Assembly: GCF_015070375.1 (NCBI RefSeq)
Contig: NZ_JADCLL010000007.1
Coordinates: 124,001-188,000, forward strand
DNA length: 64,000 nucleotides
DNA from: Nocardioides kribbensis
GTDB lineage: Bacteria; Actinomycetota; Actinomycetes; Propionibacteriales; Nocardioidaceae
Reading direction: 5' to 3'
The notes beneath the pieces were generated by a model, which saw only the letters and a list, made by a program, of their open reading frames with translations, was not told where the DNA came from and did no database searches. The translations under genes were made by a program, and so were the position numbers. Position 1 is the stretch's first letter, and the number at the start of each line of letters is the position of its first letter. Below, one piece after another: positions 1-9,785 of the stretch.

Positions 1-1703
<1,703 letters not shown>

Positions 1704-1710
1704 GGGCGTC

Positions 1711-1716
1711 AATCTA
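1711..1716 (-). promoter_or_regulatory. -10 box of purL (leaderless)
   Basis: TAGATT on the minus strand ends 7 nt before the purL GTG, leaving no room for a ribosome binding site. Transcription would start at or next to the start codon. No convincing -35 is visible. Confidence 0.5.
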
Positions 1717-1871
1717 CCGGCGCCCGGACGGGCCCGGGTCGCCGAGGGCGGGGCCGAGACCCGGAGTCCCGCGCGGGGCCGCGGCGGGGCCGGGACCGGG
1801 GGCCGGGTCGCACCCCGCGGGTGGTGCGCGCGGGGCGGCGTACAGGGCTGTGACCTGCGGAAACGCCGATC

Positions 1872-1893
1872 TGAACTACAGCGCTGTAGTTCA
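1872..1893. promoter_or_regulatory. Perfect 22-bp palindrome, probable operator
   Basis: TGAACTACAGC is followed directly by its exact reverse complement. The site is AT-richer than its surroundings, lies in the 294-bp space between divergent purL and the DUF1906 gene, and ends 12 nt before a candidate -35 for the latter. Its form suits a dimeric repressor or activator of the TetR or GntR type. No regulator gene is adjacent, so the binding protein is unknown. Confidence 0.6.
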
Positions 1894-1905
1894 CGGGAAC
1901 CGCTG

Positions 1906-1933
1906 TTACGGGTGTGACTCGTGTGGTTAAGGT
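1906..1933 (+). promoter_or_regulatory. Putative promoter of the DUF1906 gene
   Basis: TTACGG (1906-1911), a 16-nt spacer and TAAGGT (1928-1933) form a plausible vegetative promoter. It would give a leader of about 58 nt before the ATG at 1998. The 22-bp palindrome sits just upstream. Confidence 0.4.
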
Positions 1934-1997
1934 GACCCGGATCCAGCCCGCTGGGTCGTCCGACGAGCTGTCCTTCCCCCAGCCCTGGAGCACCGCC

Positions 1998-3485
1998 ATG
2001 ACCCGCCCCGCCCCGCTGTCACCCGCCTCGACCACCCCCCACGGTCGACCCTCGCGACGCCGCCGCACCCTGGTCTCGAGCGCCCTCACCGGCGTGCTCG
2101 CCCTGGGTGCCCTGGCCGCCGTCACGGGGGTCGCCGGCGGCCCCGGCCAGGGCGCCGAGCGCGCCGACGCCGCCAGCCTCGCCTCCTCGACGACGGCCGC
2201 CGCGGCCCGTCGCGAGGGCGAGGTCGTCGTGCCCGGCGACTTCACCGGCTACGGCTTCGACCAGTGCCTGGCGCCGACGCAGGAGACCATGAACACCTGG
2301 TGGCGCACCTCGCCGTTCTCGGCGGTCGGCATCTACATCTCCGGCGACTCCCGCGCCTGCCGCAGCCAGCCGAACCTGACCCCGGCCTGGATCTCCACCC
2401 AGGTGCGCAAGGGCTGGCGACTGCTGCCGATCACGCTCGGGCCGCAGGCCTCGTGCCAGCCGCGCTTCCCTCGCTACTCCGACGACCGGACGATCAACCC
2501 CTCCCCCGGCACCCAGGGCACCTACGTGCCCGCGCTGAAGATGGGCCGGCAGGAGGCCACCTCCAGCGTCGCCGACGCCGCCGCGCTCGGCATCGGCGCC
2601 GGCTCCACGCTCTGGTACGACCTCGAGGGCTACAACTCCGCCGACACCCACTGCCGCGAGTCGGCGCTGTCCTTCCTCTCGGGGTGGACCCAGCGCCTGC
2701 ACGCCCTAGGCTACGTCTCGGGCGTCTACTCCTCGGCCGGCTCCGGCATCGCCGACCTCGACAAGGCCCGGATCAACCGCCCCGACCGCTTCACGCTGCC
2801 CGACCGGATCTGGATCGCCCGCTGGGACGGGGTGGCCGACACCTCCACCAGCTACATCCGCGAGGACGGCTGGCGCCCCGGCGGGCGGGTCAAGCAGTAC
2901 CGCGGCGGTCACGACGAGGTCTGGGGCGGCGCCCGCATCAACATCGACAGCAACTGGCTCGACCTCGGCAAGGGCTCGACCGCCGCGCCCGAGGAGCACT
3001 GCGGCGGCGTGCGGGTGAACTGGCCCGACTACGTGCCGCTCCAGGCCCCGGTCACCAAGAACGGCAGGACCACCACCTCCCCCGCCACCCAGGTCACCGC
3101 CCTGCAGTGCCTGCTCAAGGAGGCCGGCGTCTACTCCGGCAGGCTCAACGGCGTCTACAACGACAAGCTCACCGCCGCGGTGCGCACCTGGCAGGGCCGC
3201 ACCGGCGCCAAGGTCACCGGCAGCTGGTACCGCGACAGCTGGATGACGCTCCACGCCGCCGGCTCGCGCCCGGTGCTCAAGACCGGCTCCGCCGGCCCCG
3301 CCGTACGCCGGGTGCAGCGCGCCCTCAACGCCGCCAGCCCCGACACCCGCGTCGTCGTCACCGGCGTCTTCGCCGCTCCCACCGAGCGGGCCGTCAAGGC
3401 CTGGCAGCAGCGCACCGGCCAGCAGGCCTCCGGCGTCGTCAACGTCGCCACCTGGCGCAAGCTGGCTGCGGGGGCGCGCGGCTGA
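1998..3485 (+). CDS. Exported DUF1906 (glycoside hydrolase-like) protein with two peptidoglycan-binding domains
   Basis: A 495-residue exported protein. The N-terminus has a basic patch SRRRRTLV followed by a hydrophobic Ala/Leu/Val segment (about residues 20-48), which fits a twin-arginine signal; the related Rv2525c of M. tuberculosis is a known Tat substrate. Residues about 75-330 form the DUF1906 domain, a TIM-barrel-like fold beginning [10 protein letters not shown] with WYDLEGY and IARWDG strands. Two tandem peptidoglycan-binding helical repeats follow (about 360-425 and 430-490). The ATG at 1998 is chosen over an in-frame GTG at 1914 because the extra 28 residues would precede the signal and the promoter lies there. 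It is probably a wall-associated hydrolase-like protein; enzymatic activity is unproven for the family. Confidence 0.88.
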   Translation: MTRPAPLSPASTTPHGRPSRRRRTLVSSALTGVLALGALAAVTGVAGGPGQGAERADAASLASSTTAAAARREGEVVVPGDFTGYGFDQCLAPTQETMNTWWRTSPFSAVGIYISGDSRACRSQPNLTPAWISTQVRKGWRLLPITLGPQASCQPRFPRYSDDRTINPSPGTQGTYVPALKMGRQEATSSVADAAALGIGAGSTLWYDLEGYNSADTHCRESALSFLSGWTQRLHALGYVSGVYSSAGSGIADLDKARINRPDRFTLPDRIWIARWDGVADTSTSYIREDGWRPGGRVKQYRGGHDEVWGGARINIDSNWLDLGKGSTAAPEEHCGGVRVNWPDYVPLQAPVTKNGRTTTSPATQVTALQCLLKEAGVYSGRLNGVYNDKLTAAVRTWQGRTGAKVTGSWYRDSWMTLHAAGSRPVLKTGSAGPAVRRVQRALNAASPDTRVVVTGVFAAPTERAVKAWQQRTGQQASGVVNVATWRKLAAGARG

Positions 3486-3489
3486 GGCT

Positions 3490-3521
3490 GCGGGTTTCAC
3501 CGGCCGGCTGGCGAAACCCGC
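3490..3521. repeat. 32-bp hairpin, copy A of an inverted REP-like pair
   Basis: An imperfect palindrome with arms GCGGGTTTC and GAAACCCGC that begins 4 nt after the DUF1906 gene stop. It matches the reverse complement of the 3631-3662 hairpin at 30 of 32 positions. It probably folds as a transcription terminator for the plus-strand gene. Confidence 0.75.
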
Positions 3522-3572
3522 ACCTGTCGGCCCACGCGTCGGCCGACAGGTGCGGGTCCGGGCCGACAGGTG
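3521..3572. repeat. Middle hairpin plus direct repeat of its arm
   Basis: CACCTGTCGGCC and its exact reverse complement flank an 8-nt loop (3521-3552). The right arm GGCCGACAGGTG then recurs as a direct repeat at 3561-3572. It lies between the two GCGGGTTTC hairpins and shares one base with the first. Confidence 0.7.
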
Positions 3573-3630
3573 TGACGGCTGGGGCAGGTGGGGCCCACAG
3601 GTCCCGGGCTCCGGGCGGGGTACGCCGACG

Positions 3631-3662
3631 GCGGGTTTCGCCAGCCGACCGGCGAAACCCGC
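3631..3662. repeat. 32-bp hairpin, copy B of the inverted REP-like pair
   Basis: Arms GCGGGTTTCGCC and GGCGAAACCCGC. It ends 4 nt before the stop of the minus-strand DUF3817 gene and is inverted relative to copy A. Each convergent gene is thus followed by one copy, as expected of a bidirectional terminator pair. Confidence 0.75.
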
Positions 3663-3666
3663 GCGG

Positions 3667-4110
3667 TCAGCCGACCGGGGGGCCGGCGACGAGGGCGACG
3701 CCGGTCAGCACGACGACGGCCGCGAGACCGGCGACGAGCCCGCGCAGCGGGTTGCGCAGCAGCCACGCGACGGGACGCTCGTGGCCGGCCGGGGTCGCGG
3801 AGACCAGGCGCCAGGAGGCGCCGAGCTCGCCGCGGCGCTCGGCGGAGCGGTCGAACCACACCGTGAAGAACGGCGGGATCGAGGCCAGCAGGCCCAGCAG
3901 CAGCCGCTTGGTCGTCCAGCGCTGGTCGACGCCGACGACCACCGCGGTCAGGCAGTAGGCGATGAACACGACGCCGTGGAGCATGCCGCCGATGCGCACG
4001 CCGAGCTCGGTGGTCTCGGTGACGTACTTGAGGAACATGCCGCTGAGCAGCAGCGCCCAGGTGATCGCCTCGGCGACGGCGACGGTGCGGAAGAGGCGCA
4101 GCGGGCTCAC
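3667..4110 (-). CDS. DUF3817 family integral membrane protein
   Basis: A 147-residue membrane protein with about four hydrophobic segments: [13 protein letters not shown] near residue 13, [13 protein letters not shown], a weaker stretch after [13 protein letters not shown], and a C-terminal helix [18 protein letters not shown]. The motif GMLHGVVF and the overall layout are typical of DUF3817 (YdzA-like) proteins, whose function is unknown. The GTG start at 4108-4110 overlaps the purQ stop by 4 bp (GTGA), so it is translationally coupled to purQ. A true role in purine metabolism is not implied. Confidence 0.85.
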   Translation of the reverse strand: MSPLRLFRTVAVAEAITWALLLSGMFLKYVTETTELGVRIGGMLHGVVFIAYCLTAVVVGVDQRWTTKRLLLGLLASIPPFFTVWFDRSAERRGELGASWRLVSATPAGHERPVAWLLRNPLRGLVAGLAAVVVLTGVALVAGPPVG

Positions 4111-4784
4111 GCGAAGGTCGCCCCCGCGAGCGCGGCCAGCGAGGTGAAGAAGCCCAGGCCGTCGGTGCCGGTGCCGGTGAGGGCCTCCACCGAGTGCTCG
4201 GGGTGGGGCATGAGGCCGACGACGTTGCCGCGCTCGTTGGTGACCCCGGCGATGTCGCGCATCGAGCCGTTGGGGTTGTGCTCGAGGTAGCGCGCGACCA
4301 CGAGGCCCTCGCCCTCGAGGCGGTCGAGCGTGGCGGCGTCGGCGACGTAGCCGCCCTCGCCGTTCTTCAGCGCGATGGTGATCTCGGCGCCCTCGTCGTA
4401 GGCCGACGTCCAGGCGGTGGAGGCGTTCTCGACGCGAAGCCGCTGGTCGCGGCACACGAACGTGCGGTGGTCGTTGCGGATGAGCGCGCCGGGCAGCAGG
4501 TGCGACTCGCAGAGGATCTGGAAGCCGTTGCAGATGCCGAGCACCGGCATGCCGCGCTCGGCGGCCGCGATCACCTCGGTCATCACCGGCGAGAAGCGCG
4601 AGATCGCGCCGCAGCGCAGGTAGTCGCCGTAGGAGAAGCCGCCGGGGAGCACGACGGCGTCCACGCCGCGCAGGTCGTGGTCGCCGTGCCACAGCGCGAC
4701 GGCCTCGTGGCCGCCGATGCGCACCGCGCGCTGCGCGTCGACGTCGTCGAGGGAGCCCGGGAAGGTGACGACGCCGACCCTCAT
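4107..4784 (-). CDS. purQ: Phosphoribosylformylglycinamidine synthase subunit PurQ (glutaminase)
   Basis: A 225-residue class I glutamine amidotransferase that releases ammonia for PurL. The nucleophile Cys85 lies in the elbow [11 protein letters not shown], and the His/Glu of the triad are in LMPHPEHS near residue 205. The oxyanion-region motif [14 protein letters not shown] (about 46-59) is also present. Length matches the stand-alone bacterial PurQ. The start overlaps the purS stop by 4 bp (ATGA), so purS, purQ and the DUF3817 gene form one coupled operon. Confidence 0.97.
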   Translation of the reverse strand: MRVGVVTFPGSLDDVDAQRAVRIGGHEAVALWHGDHDLRGVDAVVLPGGFSYGDYLRCGAISRFSPVMTEVIAAAERGMPVLGICNGFQILCESHLLPGALIRNDHRTFVCRDQRLRVENASTAWTSAYDEGAEITIALKNGEGGYVADAATLDRLEGEGLVVARYLEHNPNGSMRDIAGVTNERGNVVGLMPHPEHSVEALTGTGTDGLGFFTSLAALAGATFA

Positions 4785-5035
4785 GCGGGCTGGCCGTCCT
4801 CGACGCGCACGGTGAAGCTCTCGATCACCGGGTTGGACAGCAGCGTCTCGGCCATGCGGTGCACGTCGGCGAGCACGGCGTCGCTCACCTCGGCCACCTC
4901 CAGCTCGAAGCGCTTGCCCTGGCGGACGTCGAGGACGCCGCTGAAGCCGAGCCGGGGCAGCGCGCCCTGGACGGCCTTGCCCTGCGGGTCGAGGATCTCG
5001 GGCTTGGGCATGACGTCGACGACGACTCGAGGCAT
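4781..5035 (-). CDS. purS: Phosphoribosylformylglycinamidine synthase subunit PurS
   Basis: An 84-residue small subunit that bridges PurL and PurQ and helps channel ammonia in FGAM synthesis. The sequence shows the typical [18 protein letters not shown] start and the LGF...VRQGK core. The start is an ATG 6 nt after a TAGGAT -10 box, so the transcript is probably leaderless and begins with purS. Confidence 0.96.
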   Translation of the reverse strand: MPRVVVDVMPKPEILDPQGKAVQGALPRLGFSGVLDVRQGKRFELEVAEVSDAVLADVHRMAETLLSNPVIESFTVRVEDGQPA

Positions 5036-5041
5036 GGGTCG

Positions 5042-5047
5042 ATCCTA
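5042..5047 (-). promoter_or_regulatory. -10 box of purSQ (leaderless)
   Basis: TAGGAT on the minus strand lies 6 nt before the purS ATG and overlaps the stop codon of the preceding small gene. It suggests purSQ has its own promoter. Confidence 0.5.
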
Positions 5048-5353
5048 CGGGCGCGGGTCGGCGTCCGGCTCGTCGGTGGGCGTGACGTCCACGACCCGGG
5101 CATCGCCCCAGGGGCTGCCGACCACCTGCGTCCCGTCGGCGGAGGCGGGGGCGGAGAGCGCCAGGTTGACCGCGATGACGGTGGCCGAGGCGGTCAGCGA
5201 CGCCGTCGCGAGCACCGTACGACGCCGCCGCGGCCGCACCGGGGGCCGCGGCTCGACGGCCCCGGGGTCGTGGGCTGGGCGCCGGGGCCGGTCGTGGGGC
5301 CGGTCGTGGGGCCGGTCGTCGGGCGGGTCGTCGGCGGGGTGAGGTGGCTCCAT
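5045..5353 (-). CDS. Small single-pass membrane or secreted protein, function unknown
   Basis: A 102-residue product when started at the ATG at 5351-5353; a GTG at 5393-5395 would add 14 residues. The N-terminal third is Pro/Asp/Arg-rich with the repeat [10 protein letters not shown], encoded by a short GC-rich DNA repeat. After RPRRRR comes one hydrophobic segment ([23 protein letters not shown]) that may be an anchor or signal, then a short acidic, Pro-rich tail. No domain is recognised. A GGAGG lies only 2 nt before the ATG, a poor spacing, so both the start and the gene are uncertain. Confidence 0.5.
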   Translation of the reverse strand: MEPPHPADDPPDDRPHDRPHDRPRRPAHDPGAVEPRPPVRPRRRRTVLATASLTASATVIAVNLALSAPASADGTQVVGSPWGDARVVDVTPTDEPDADPRP

Positions 5354-5487
5354 GTCCTCCGAGGATCCCGGCCGGTCCCGGCCGGGGCCTGACACCGGGC
5401 TGTGGATCGGCTGAGAACTGGCCCCAGGAGGCGACTCTCACCCCTCCGGCCCTGTGCTCGGCGGCCCCGGGGGCACATGATCGACCC

Positions 5488-6003
5488 ATGAGCATGAACT
5501 CCCCCGCCGGCCGCCGCGTCGACCCCACGTCCCCGCTCCGCCTGGAGTTCCCGCAGTCGCTGGCCGTCTACGACGACTACGCCGCCGCGCAGCGCACCGT
5601 CGACTACCTGTCGGACCAGAAGTTCCCGGTCGAGCAGGTGCTCATCGTCGGCACCGACCTCAAGCGCATCGAGCGGGTCACCGGGCGTCTCACCACCGGC
5701 CGGGTCGCGGCGGGCGGCGTGCTGTCGGGGCTGTGGCTCGGCGTCTTCGTCGGGCTGCTCTTCAGCATCTTCTCCGAGGAGCCGCTGCTGACCACCCTGC
5801 TCTCCACCGCGCTGGTGGGGGCGCTCTTCGGCGTGATCTGGGCCCTGGTCGGCTACGCCGCCACCCGGGGTCGCCGCGACTTCTCCTCGGTCACCCAGGT
5901 GGTCGCCACCCGCTACGAGGTGCTGGTGGAGCACCGGGTGGCCGCCCAGGCCCGCGAGCTGCTGGCCGGGCTGCCCGGGAGCCTGCCCGACCCGTTCGCC
6001 TGA
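5488..6003 (+). CDS. General stress protein 17M-like (YflT-type) membrane protein
   Basis: A 171-residue protein. The N-terminal domain (about residues 15-65: [19 protein letters not shown], then [19 protein letters not shown]) matches the general stress protein 17M/YflT fold. Two transmembrane helices follow at about 75-125 ([19 protein letters not shown] and [17 protein letters not shown]), then a domain ending in [19 protein letters not shown]. Such two-helix proteins are common in actinobacteria and their role is not established. A CATGAT box 6 nt before the ATG fits a leaderless start. Confidence 0.85.
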   Translation: MSMNSPAGRRVDPTSPLRLEFPQSLAVYDDYAAAQRTVDYLSDQKFPVEQVLIVGTDLKRIERVTGRLTTGRVAAGGVLSGLWLGVFVGLLFSIFSEEPLLTTLLSTALVGALFGVIWALVGYAATRGRRDFSSVTQVVATRYEVLVEHRVAAQARELLAGLPGSLPDPFA

Positions 6004-6035
6004 GGCCCGACCCTCCCGGGGTCGCTCGCCCGGGG

Positions 6036-6230
6036 TCAGTGGCGCTTCTGGAGCACCACGATGGCCAGGGCGACCCCGAAGCCGGCGAGGATCGGGCCCA
6101 CGATCGCCCACGTGTCCTCCCCCGACATGGCGCTGCCGCCGAGGTGGCCCAGACCCTGGAGGGTCCAGACCGCCCCGGCGGCGACCATGAGCACCGCGAG
6201 CGCGAGCCCGAGGGCCTTGCGAGCGGTCAG
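6036..6230 (-). CDS. Small two-helix membrane protein
   Basis: Up to 64 residues with two hydrophobic helices (KALGLALAVLMVAAGAVWTLQGLG and AIVGPILAGFGVALAIVVL) joined by GGSAMSGEDTW, a layout seen in many short actinobacterial proteins of unknown function. The start is uncertain. The frame reaches the acyl-CoA ligase stop, where a CTG (6228-6230) would overlap the TGA; the first conventional codon is GTG at 6192-6194, but that would cut into the first helix. It is probably co-translated with the ligase. Confidence 0.55.
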   Translation of the reverse strand: MTARKALGLALAVLMVAAGAVWTLQGLGHLGGSAMSGEDTWAIVGPILAGFGVALAIVVLQKRH

Positions 6231-7783
6231 GACAGCTCCCGCTTGAGGATCTTGCCGGTCGCGGTCATCGGCAGGTCGCCGACGATCTCGACCTGGCGGG
6301 GGTACTTGTAGCCCGCCATCTGCTCCTTGCCCCAGGCCACCAGCTCCTCGGAGGTGGTGGTGGCGCCGTCGTTGAGGATGACGTAGGCCTTGATCTCCTC
6401 GCCGTGGCTCTCGTGGGGCACGCCGATGACCGCGGCCAGCGAGACGTCCTCGTGGGTCATCAGCACCTCCTCGATCTCGCGGGGGTACACGTTGAAGCCA
6501 CCGCGGATGATCATGTCCTTGGAGCGGTCGACGATGTAGTACCAGCCGTCCTCGTCGCGTCGGCCCAGGTCGCCGGAGCGGAACCAGTCGTCCTGGAGCA
6601 CCTCGTCGGTGGCGTCGGGGCGGTTGTAGTAGCCCTTCATGATGTTGTGGCCCTTGATGGCGATCTCGCCGACGGCCTCGGGGTCGTCGTCGATCTCCTC
6701 CCAGCTCTCGGGCTTGAGCAGCTTCATCTCCACACCGGGGATGGGCAGTCCGATGGAGCCGACGCGCACCGGCTCGCCGTACTTGCTGAAGGACGCGACC
6801 GGCGAGGTCTCGGAGAGGCCGTAGCCCTCGAGGATCGTGACGCCGAACTTCTTCTCGAACTTCTTGTGCACCTCCACCGGCAGCGCGGAGCCGCCGGCCG
6901 CGGCGACGCGGAGGTTCCGGGCGATCGAGGAGATGTCGACGCCCTCCTCGACGGCCCCGAGCAGGCCCCAGTACATCGTCGGCACGCCGGCGAAGAAGGT
7001 GACCTCCTCCTTGAGCATCAGGTCGAGCGCGGCCTTGGCCTCGAAGCGCGGGAGCATCACGACCGTGCCGCCGAAGGCGAAGGCGCCGTTCTGGATCACG
7101 GTCTGGCCGAAGGAGTGGAAGAGCGGCAGCACGCACAGGTAGGTGTCGGGCTTCTCGGCGTCGGCGCCGAAGAGGTCGACGCCGGCGAGGGCGTTGTCGC
7201 GCATGTTGCGGTGACGCAGCTCCGCGCCCTTGGGCTGACCGGTGGTGCCCGAGGTGTAGAGGATGACAGCGGTGTCGTCCTCGTCGGTGGCCACCGACTC
7301 GAAGGTCGGCGGCTGCTGCGACATCGCGCGGCCCATGGTCTCGGTGCCCTCGATCGGCGACTCCGCCGCCGGGTCGGCGGTGATCATGAAGAACTGCTCA
7401 CAGCCCTCGGCCTGCTCGAAGCCCGCGTGGCCCTCCTGGCCGATGGCCAGCTCGGGGGTGCCCTGGAAGCAGAAGTAGGCCTTGGCCTCGGAGTCGCCGA
7501 GGTGGTAGGCCACCTCGCGCGCCTTGAGCAGCACGTTGAGCGGCACGACGGTGCCGCCGGCCTTGAGGATGCCGTAGTAGACGATCGTGAAGTAGGGCAG
7601 GTTCGGGCAGCTCAGGGCGACCTTGTCGCCGGGCTGGATGCCGCGGGAGACCAGCAGGTTCGCGACCTGGTTGGCCGCGCCGTCGACCTGGGCGTAGGTG
7701 AGCCGGGTGTCGCCGAAGATGATCGCGTCGCGATCGCCGTACTTCTCGGCGCTGGTCTCGAGCAGGCTGGACAGGTTGAACAC
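6227..7783 (-). CDS. Long-chain fatty acid--CoA ligase (AMP-binding enzyme)
   Basis: A 518-residue adenylate-forming enzyme that activates a carboxylic acid with ATP and loads it on CoA. It carries the P-loop motif YTSGTTGQPKG (residues 176-186), the GYGLSETSP motif, the hinge-region DRSKDMIIRGGFNVYPREIE, and the C-terminal lysine motif PMTATGKILKREL. Length and motifs match FadD-type acyl-CoA synthetases; chain-length preference cannot be read from sequence. It lies 47 nt downstream of an SRPBCC gene on the same strand. Confidence 0.93.
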   Translation of the reverse strand: MFNLSSLLETSAEKYGDRDAIIFGDTRLTYAQVDGAANQVANLLVSRGIQPGDKVALSCPNLPYFTIVYYGILKAGGTVVPLNVLLKAREVAYHLGDSEAKAYFCFQGTPELAIGQEGHAGFEQAEGCEQFFMITADPAAESPIEGTETMGRAMSQQPPTFESVATDEDDTAVILYTSGTTGQPKGAELRHRNMRDNALAGVDLFGADAEKPDTYLCVLPLFHSFGQTVIQNGAFAFGGTVVMLPRFEAKAALDLMLKEEVTFFAGVPTMYWGLLGAVEEGVDISSIARNLRVAAAGGSALPVEVHKKFEKKFGVTILEGYGLSETSPVASFSKYGEPVRVGSIGLPIPGVEMKLLKPESWEEIDDDPEAVGEIAIKGHNIMKGYYNRPDATDEVLQDDWFRSGDLGRRDEDGWYYIVDRSKDMIIRGGFNVYPREIEEVLMTHEDVSLAAVIGVPHESHGEEIKAYVILNDGATTTSEELVAWGKEQMAGYKYPRQVEIVGDLPMTATGKILKRELS

Positions 7784-7830
7784 GTATGGCCTCCGTCACG
7801 TCGTGTGGTGGGGGCCAACCTACTGGTGGG

Positions 7831-8256
7831 TCACGAACGCCGCGACAGGATGTCCGCGGCTCGGCGCAGGTCGGCCCCGACGGCGGGCACGGAGGCCAGC
7901 GTGGCGGCCAGCCCGAGGGGGCCGAGGGCGTGGATGCGGAAGCGGTACGCCACCACGCAGGTCTGCGGCGTGGGGGCGGTGAGCTCGAGGGTGAGGTCGG
8001 CGCGCACGAAGCGCCACGTGCCCGACTCGCTCCACCGCTCGGGGCGCACCAGCTCGGTGGTGCGCATCGCGGGCCGCAGGCCCGGCACCGTGACGTCGGT
8101 CCAGGTCTGGCCCACGCGGGGCTCGCCGTCGACGTCGTCCACGCGGCGCAGGCTCGACTGCCACTCCGCGCGGTGGTGGGGGTCGACGAGGTAGTCGAAG
8201 ACGACCTCGCGGGGGGCGGCGACGTCGACGGTGCCGCCGAAGGTCCTCGCGGTCAT
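7831..8256 (-). CDS. SRPBCC family (polyketide cyclase/START-like) protein
   Basis: A 141-residue single-domain protein with the START-like opening GGTVDVAAPREVVFDYLVDPHHRAEW and the strand pattern of a helix-grip lipid- or ligand-binding fold. The ligand is unknown. The start is 1 nt after the purC stop, so it is probably co-transcribed with purC, and the acyl-CoA ligase follows. Confidence 0.85.
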   Translation of the reverse strand: MTARTFGGTVDVAAPREVVFDYLVDPHHRAEWQSSLRRVDDVDGEPRVGQTWTDVTVPGLRPAMRTTELVRPERWSESGTWRFVRADLTLELTAPTPQTCVVAYRFRIHALGPLGLAATLASVPAVGADLRRAADILSRRS

Positions 8257-8257
8257 C

Positions 8258-9160
8258 TCAGAACCTCTCGCCCGTGAGCAGCTCGTAGGCCTCGACGTAG
8301 CGCGCCCGCGTGCGCTCGACGACCTCGGCGGGCAGCGGCGGCGGCGCCTCGCCGGAGGCGCGGTCCCAGCCCGACTCCGGCGAGAGGGCCCAGTTGCGCA
8401 CGATCTGCTTGTCGTACGACGGCTGGGTGCGGCCGGGCCGCCAGGCGTCGGCGGGCCAGAAGCGGGAGGAGTCGGGGGTGAGCACCTCGTCGCCCAGCAC
8501 GGTGGTGCCGTCGGCGCGGGCGCCGAACTCCAGCTTGGTGTCGGCCAGCACGATGCCCCGCTCACGGGCCAGCGCCTCGGCGCGGGAGTAGACGGCCAGA
8601 GTGAGGTCGCGCAGCTCCTCGGCGGCCGTGTCGCCGATGGTGGCCGCGACGGCGGCGTAGGAGACGTTCTCGTCGTGCTCGCCCAGCTCGGCCTTGGTGG
8701 CCGGGGTGAAGACCGGCTCCGGGAGCCGGCTGCCGTCGACCAGGCCGGCCGGGAGCGCGACCCCGCAGACCTCGCCGGTGGCGGTGTAGTCGACCAGGCC
8801 GGAGCCGGTGAGGTAGCCCCGCGCGACGCACTCGACCGGCCACATCGCCAGCCGCTCGCAGACCACCGCGCGCCCCGCGACGGCCGCCGGCACGTCGGTG
8901 GACAGCACGTGGTGGGGCACGAGGTCGGCAAGCTGGTCGAACCACCACAGCGACATCCGGGTGAGGATCTCGCCCTTGTCGGGGATGGTCGAGTCGAGCA
9001 CGAAGTCGAAGATCGAGATCCGGTCGCTGGCCACCATGAGCAGCTGCCCGACGTGCTCGCCCTCCTCGATCTCGTAGAGGTCGCGCACCTTGCCCGAGTG
9101 CAGCGGGCGCGCACCCGCGATCGGGGGTGCGGTGGGGATGTTGAGGTCGGCGGCGCTCAC
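8258..9160 (-). CDS. purC: Phosphoribosylaminoimidazolesuccinocarboxamide synthase PurC
   Basis: SAICAR synthetase, 300 residues, which joins CAIR and aspartate using ATP in purine synthesis. Recognisable blocks are HSGKVRDLYE near residue 21, VASDRISIFDFVL, PVECVARGYLTGSG and LADTKLEFG. The length matches the single-domain enzyme. The start is GTG, preceded 6 nt upstream by a TAGGCT -10 box, so the transcript is likely leaderless. An SRPBCC gene follows after 1 nt. Confidence 0.97.
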   Translation of the reverse strand: MSAADLNIPTAPPIAGARPLHSGKVRDLYEIEEGEHVGQLLMVASDRISIFDFVLDSTIPDKGEILTRMSLWWFDQLADLVPHHVLSTDVPAAVAGRAVVCERLAMWPVECVARGYLTGSGLVDYTATGEVCGVALPAGLVDGSRLPEPVFTPATKAELGEHDENVSYAAVAATIGDTAAEELRDLTLAVYSRAEALARERGIVLADTKLEFGARADGTTVLGDEVLTPDSSRFWPADAWRPGRTQPSYDKQIVRNWALSPESGWDRASGEAPPPLPAEVVERTRARYVEAYELLTGERF

Positions 9161-9166
9161 GGGCTC

Positions 9167-9172
9167 AGCCTA
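9167..9172 (-). promoter_or_regulatory. -10 box of purC (leaderless)
   Basis: TAGGCT on the minus strand, 6 nt before the purC GTG. Confidence 0.5.
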
Positions 9173-9202
9173 GAGGGCGGCGCCCCGCCCGGCGGTGGGC
9201 GC

Positions 9203-9727
9203 TCAGCAGCCGCAGGTGTAGTAGGTGACGTCCCAGTGGTTGCCCTCGTCGGCGTACTCGTTGCCCGAGGCGGCGCGGTAGAGCGCGGCGCCGTCGCTGC
9301 GCTGGCCGACGTAGGTGTAGGTGCGCTGCACCCACGAGGTGAGGCAGGAGGTGCGGGAGAAGTCGAGCTTGTAGCCCGCGCTGTGGCTGTAGGTGCCGCC
9401 GGCGTGCCCGGTCTCGGTGCCACCGGTGATGGTCAGCGCGCAGCCGCTGGCTCGCTTCAGGGTGATCGCACCGTCGACGCTGGTCTGACGTAGGCCGTCG
9501 AAGGAGGTGCAGGTCGACACGGTGCGGTCGGTGCAGCCGCCCGAGGAGGTCCACGTGATGCCGGCGGCGCGGAGCTGCGTCTCCGCGCTCGCCTGGGTCA
9601 CCGCCGAGGCGGGCGCAGCCAGGGCGAGCGACCCGACGAGGCCGGCCAGCGCGGCCGCCGCGGCGGTCGCGGCGCGGCGCGGCGTACGACGGGGGCGTGC
9701 GGGGAGGGCGGTGGTCGAGGAGGTCAT
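9203..9727 (-). CDS. Secreted Cys-rich protein with M15-like metallopeptidase motifs
   Basis: A 174-residue protein with a signal peptide (basic RPRRTPRRA, hydrophobic Ala/Leu stretch, cleavage near APASA about residue 42). The mature part has six cysteines. It contains GHAGGTYSHSAGYKLDFS and, near the C-terminus, DEGNHWDV. This resembles the zinc site of M15 D,D-carboxypeptidases (SxHxxGxxxD, then ExxH), which suggests a small peptidoglycan-hydrolase-like enzyme; the assignment is inference from these motifs only. The ATG at 9725-9727 is preferred over an in-frame start 36 nt upstream because it places the signal at the N-terminus. Confidence 0.72.
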   Translation of the reverse strand: MTSSTTALPARPRRTPRRAATAAAAALAGLVGSLALAAPASAVTQASAETQLRAAGITWTSSGGCTDRTVSTCTSFDGLRQTSVDGAITLKRASGCALTITGGTETGHAGGTYSHSAGYKLDFSRTSCLTSWVQRTYTYVGQRSDGAALYRAASGNEYADEGNHWDVTYYTCGC

Positions 9728-9785
9728 GCCCCGAGCCTGCGCGAGGTCGTGCCGCGGGGACAACGCCCCCGGCGCAGGTCAAGGG

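Noticed and set aside
1709..2245. Minus-strand frame between purL and the DUF1906 gene
   Set aside because: It covers the 22-bp palindrome and both promoters and has no codon pattern of its own.
2264..3958. A 564-codon plus-strand frame overlapping the DUF1906 gene
   Set aside because: It is the +1 shadow frame and runs through the hairpin cluster; Arg/Pro-rich without domains.
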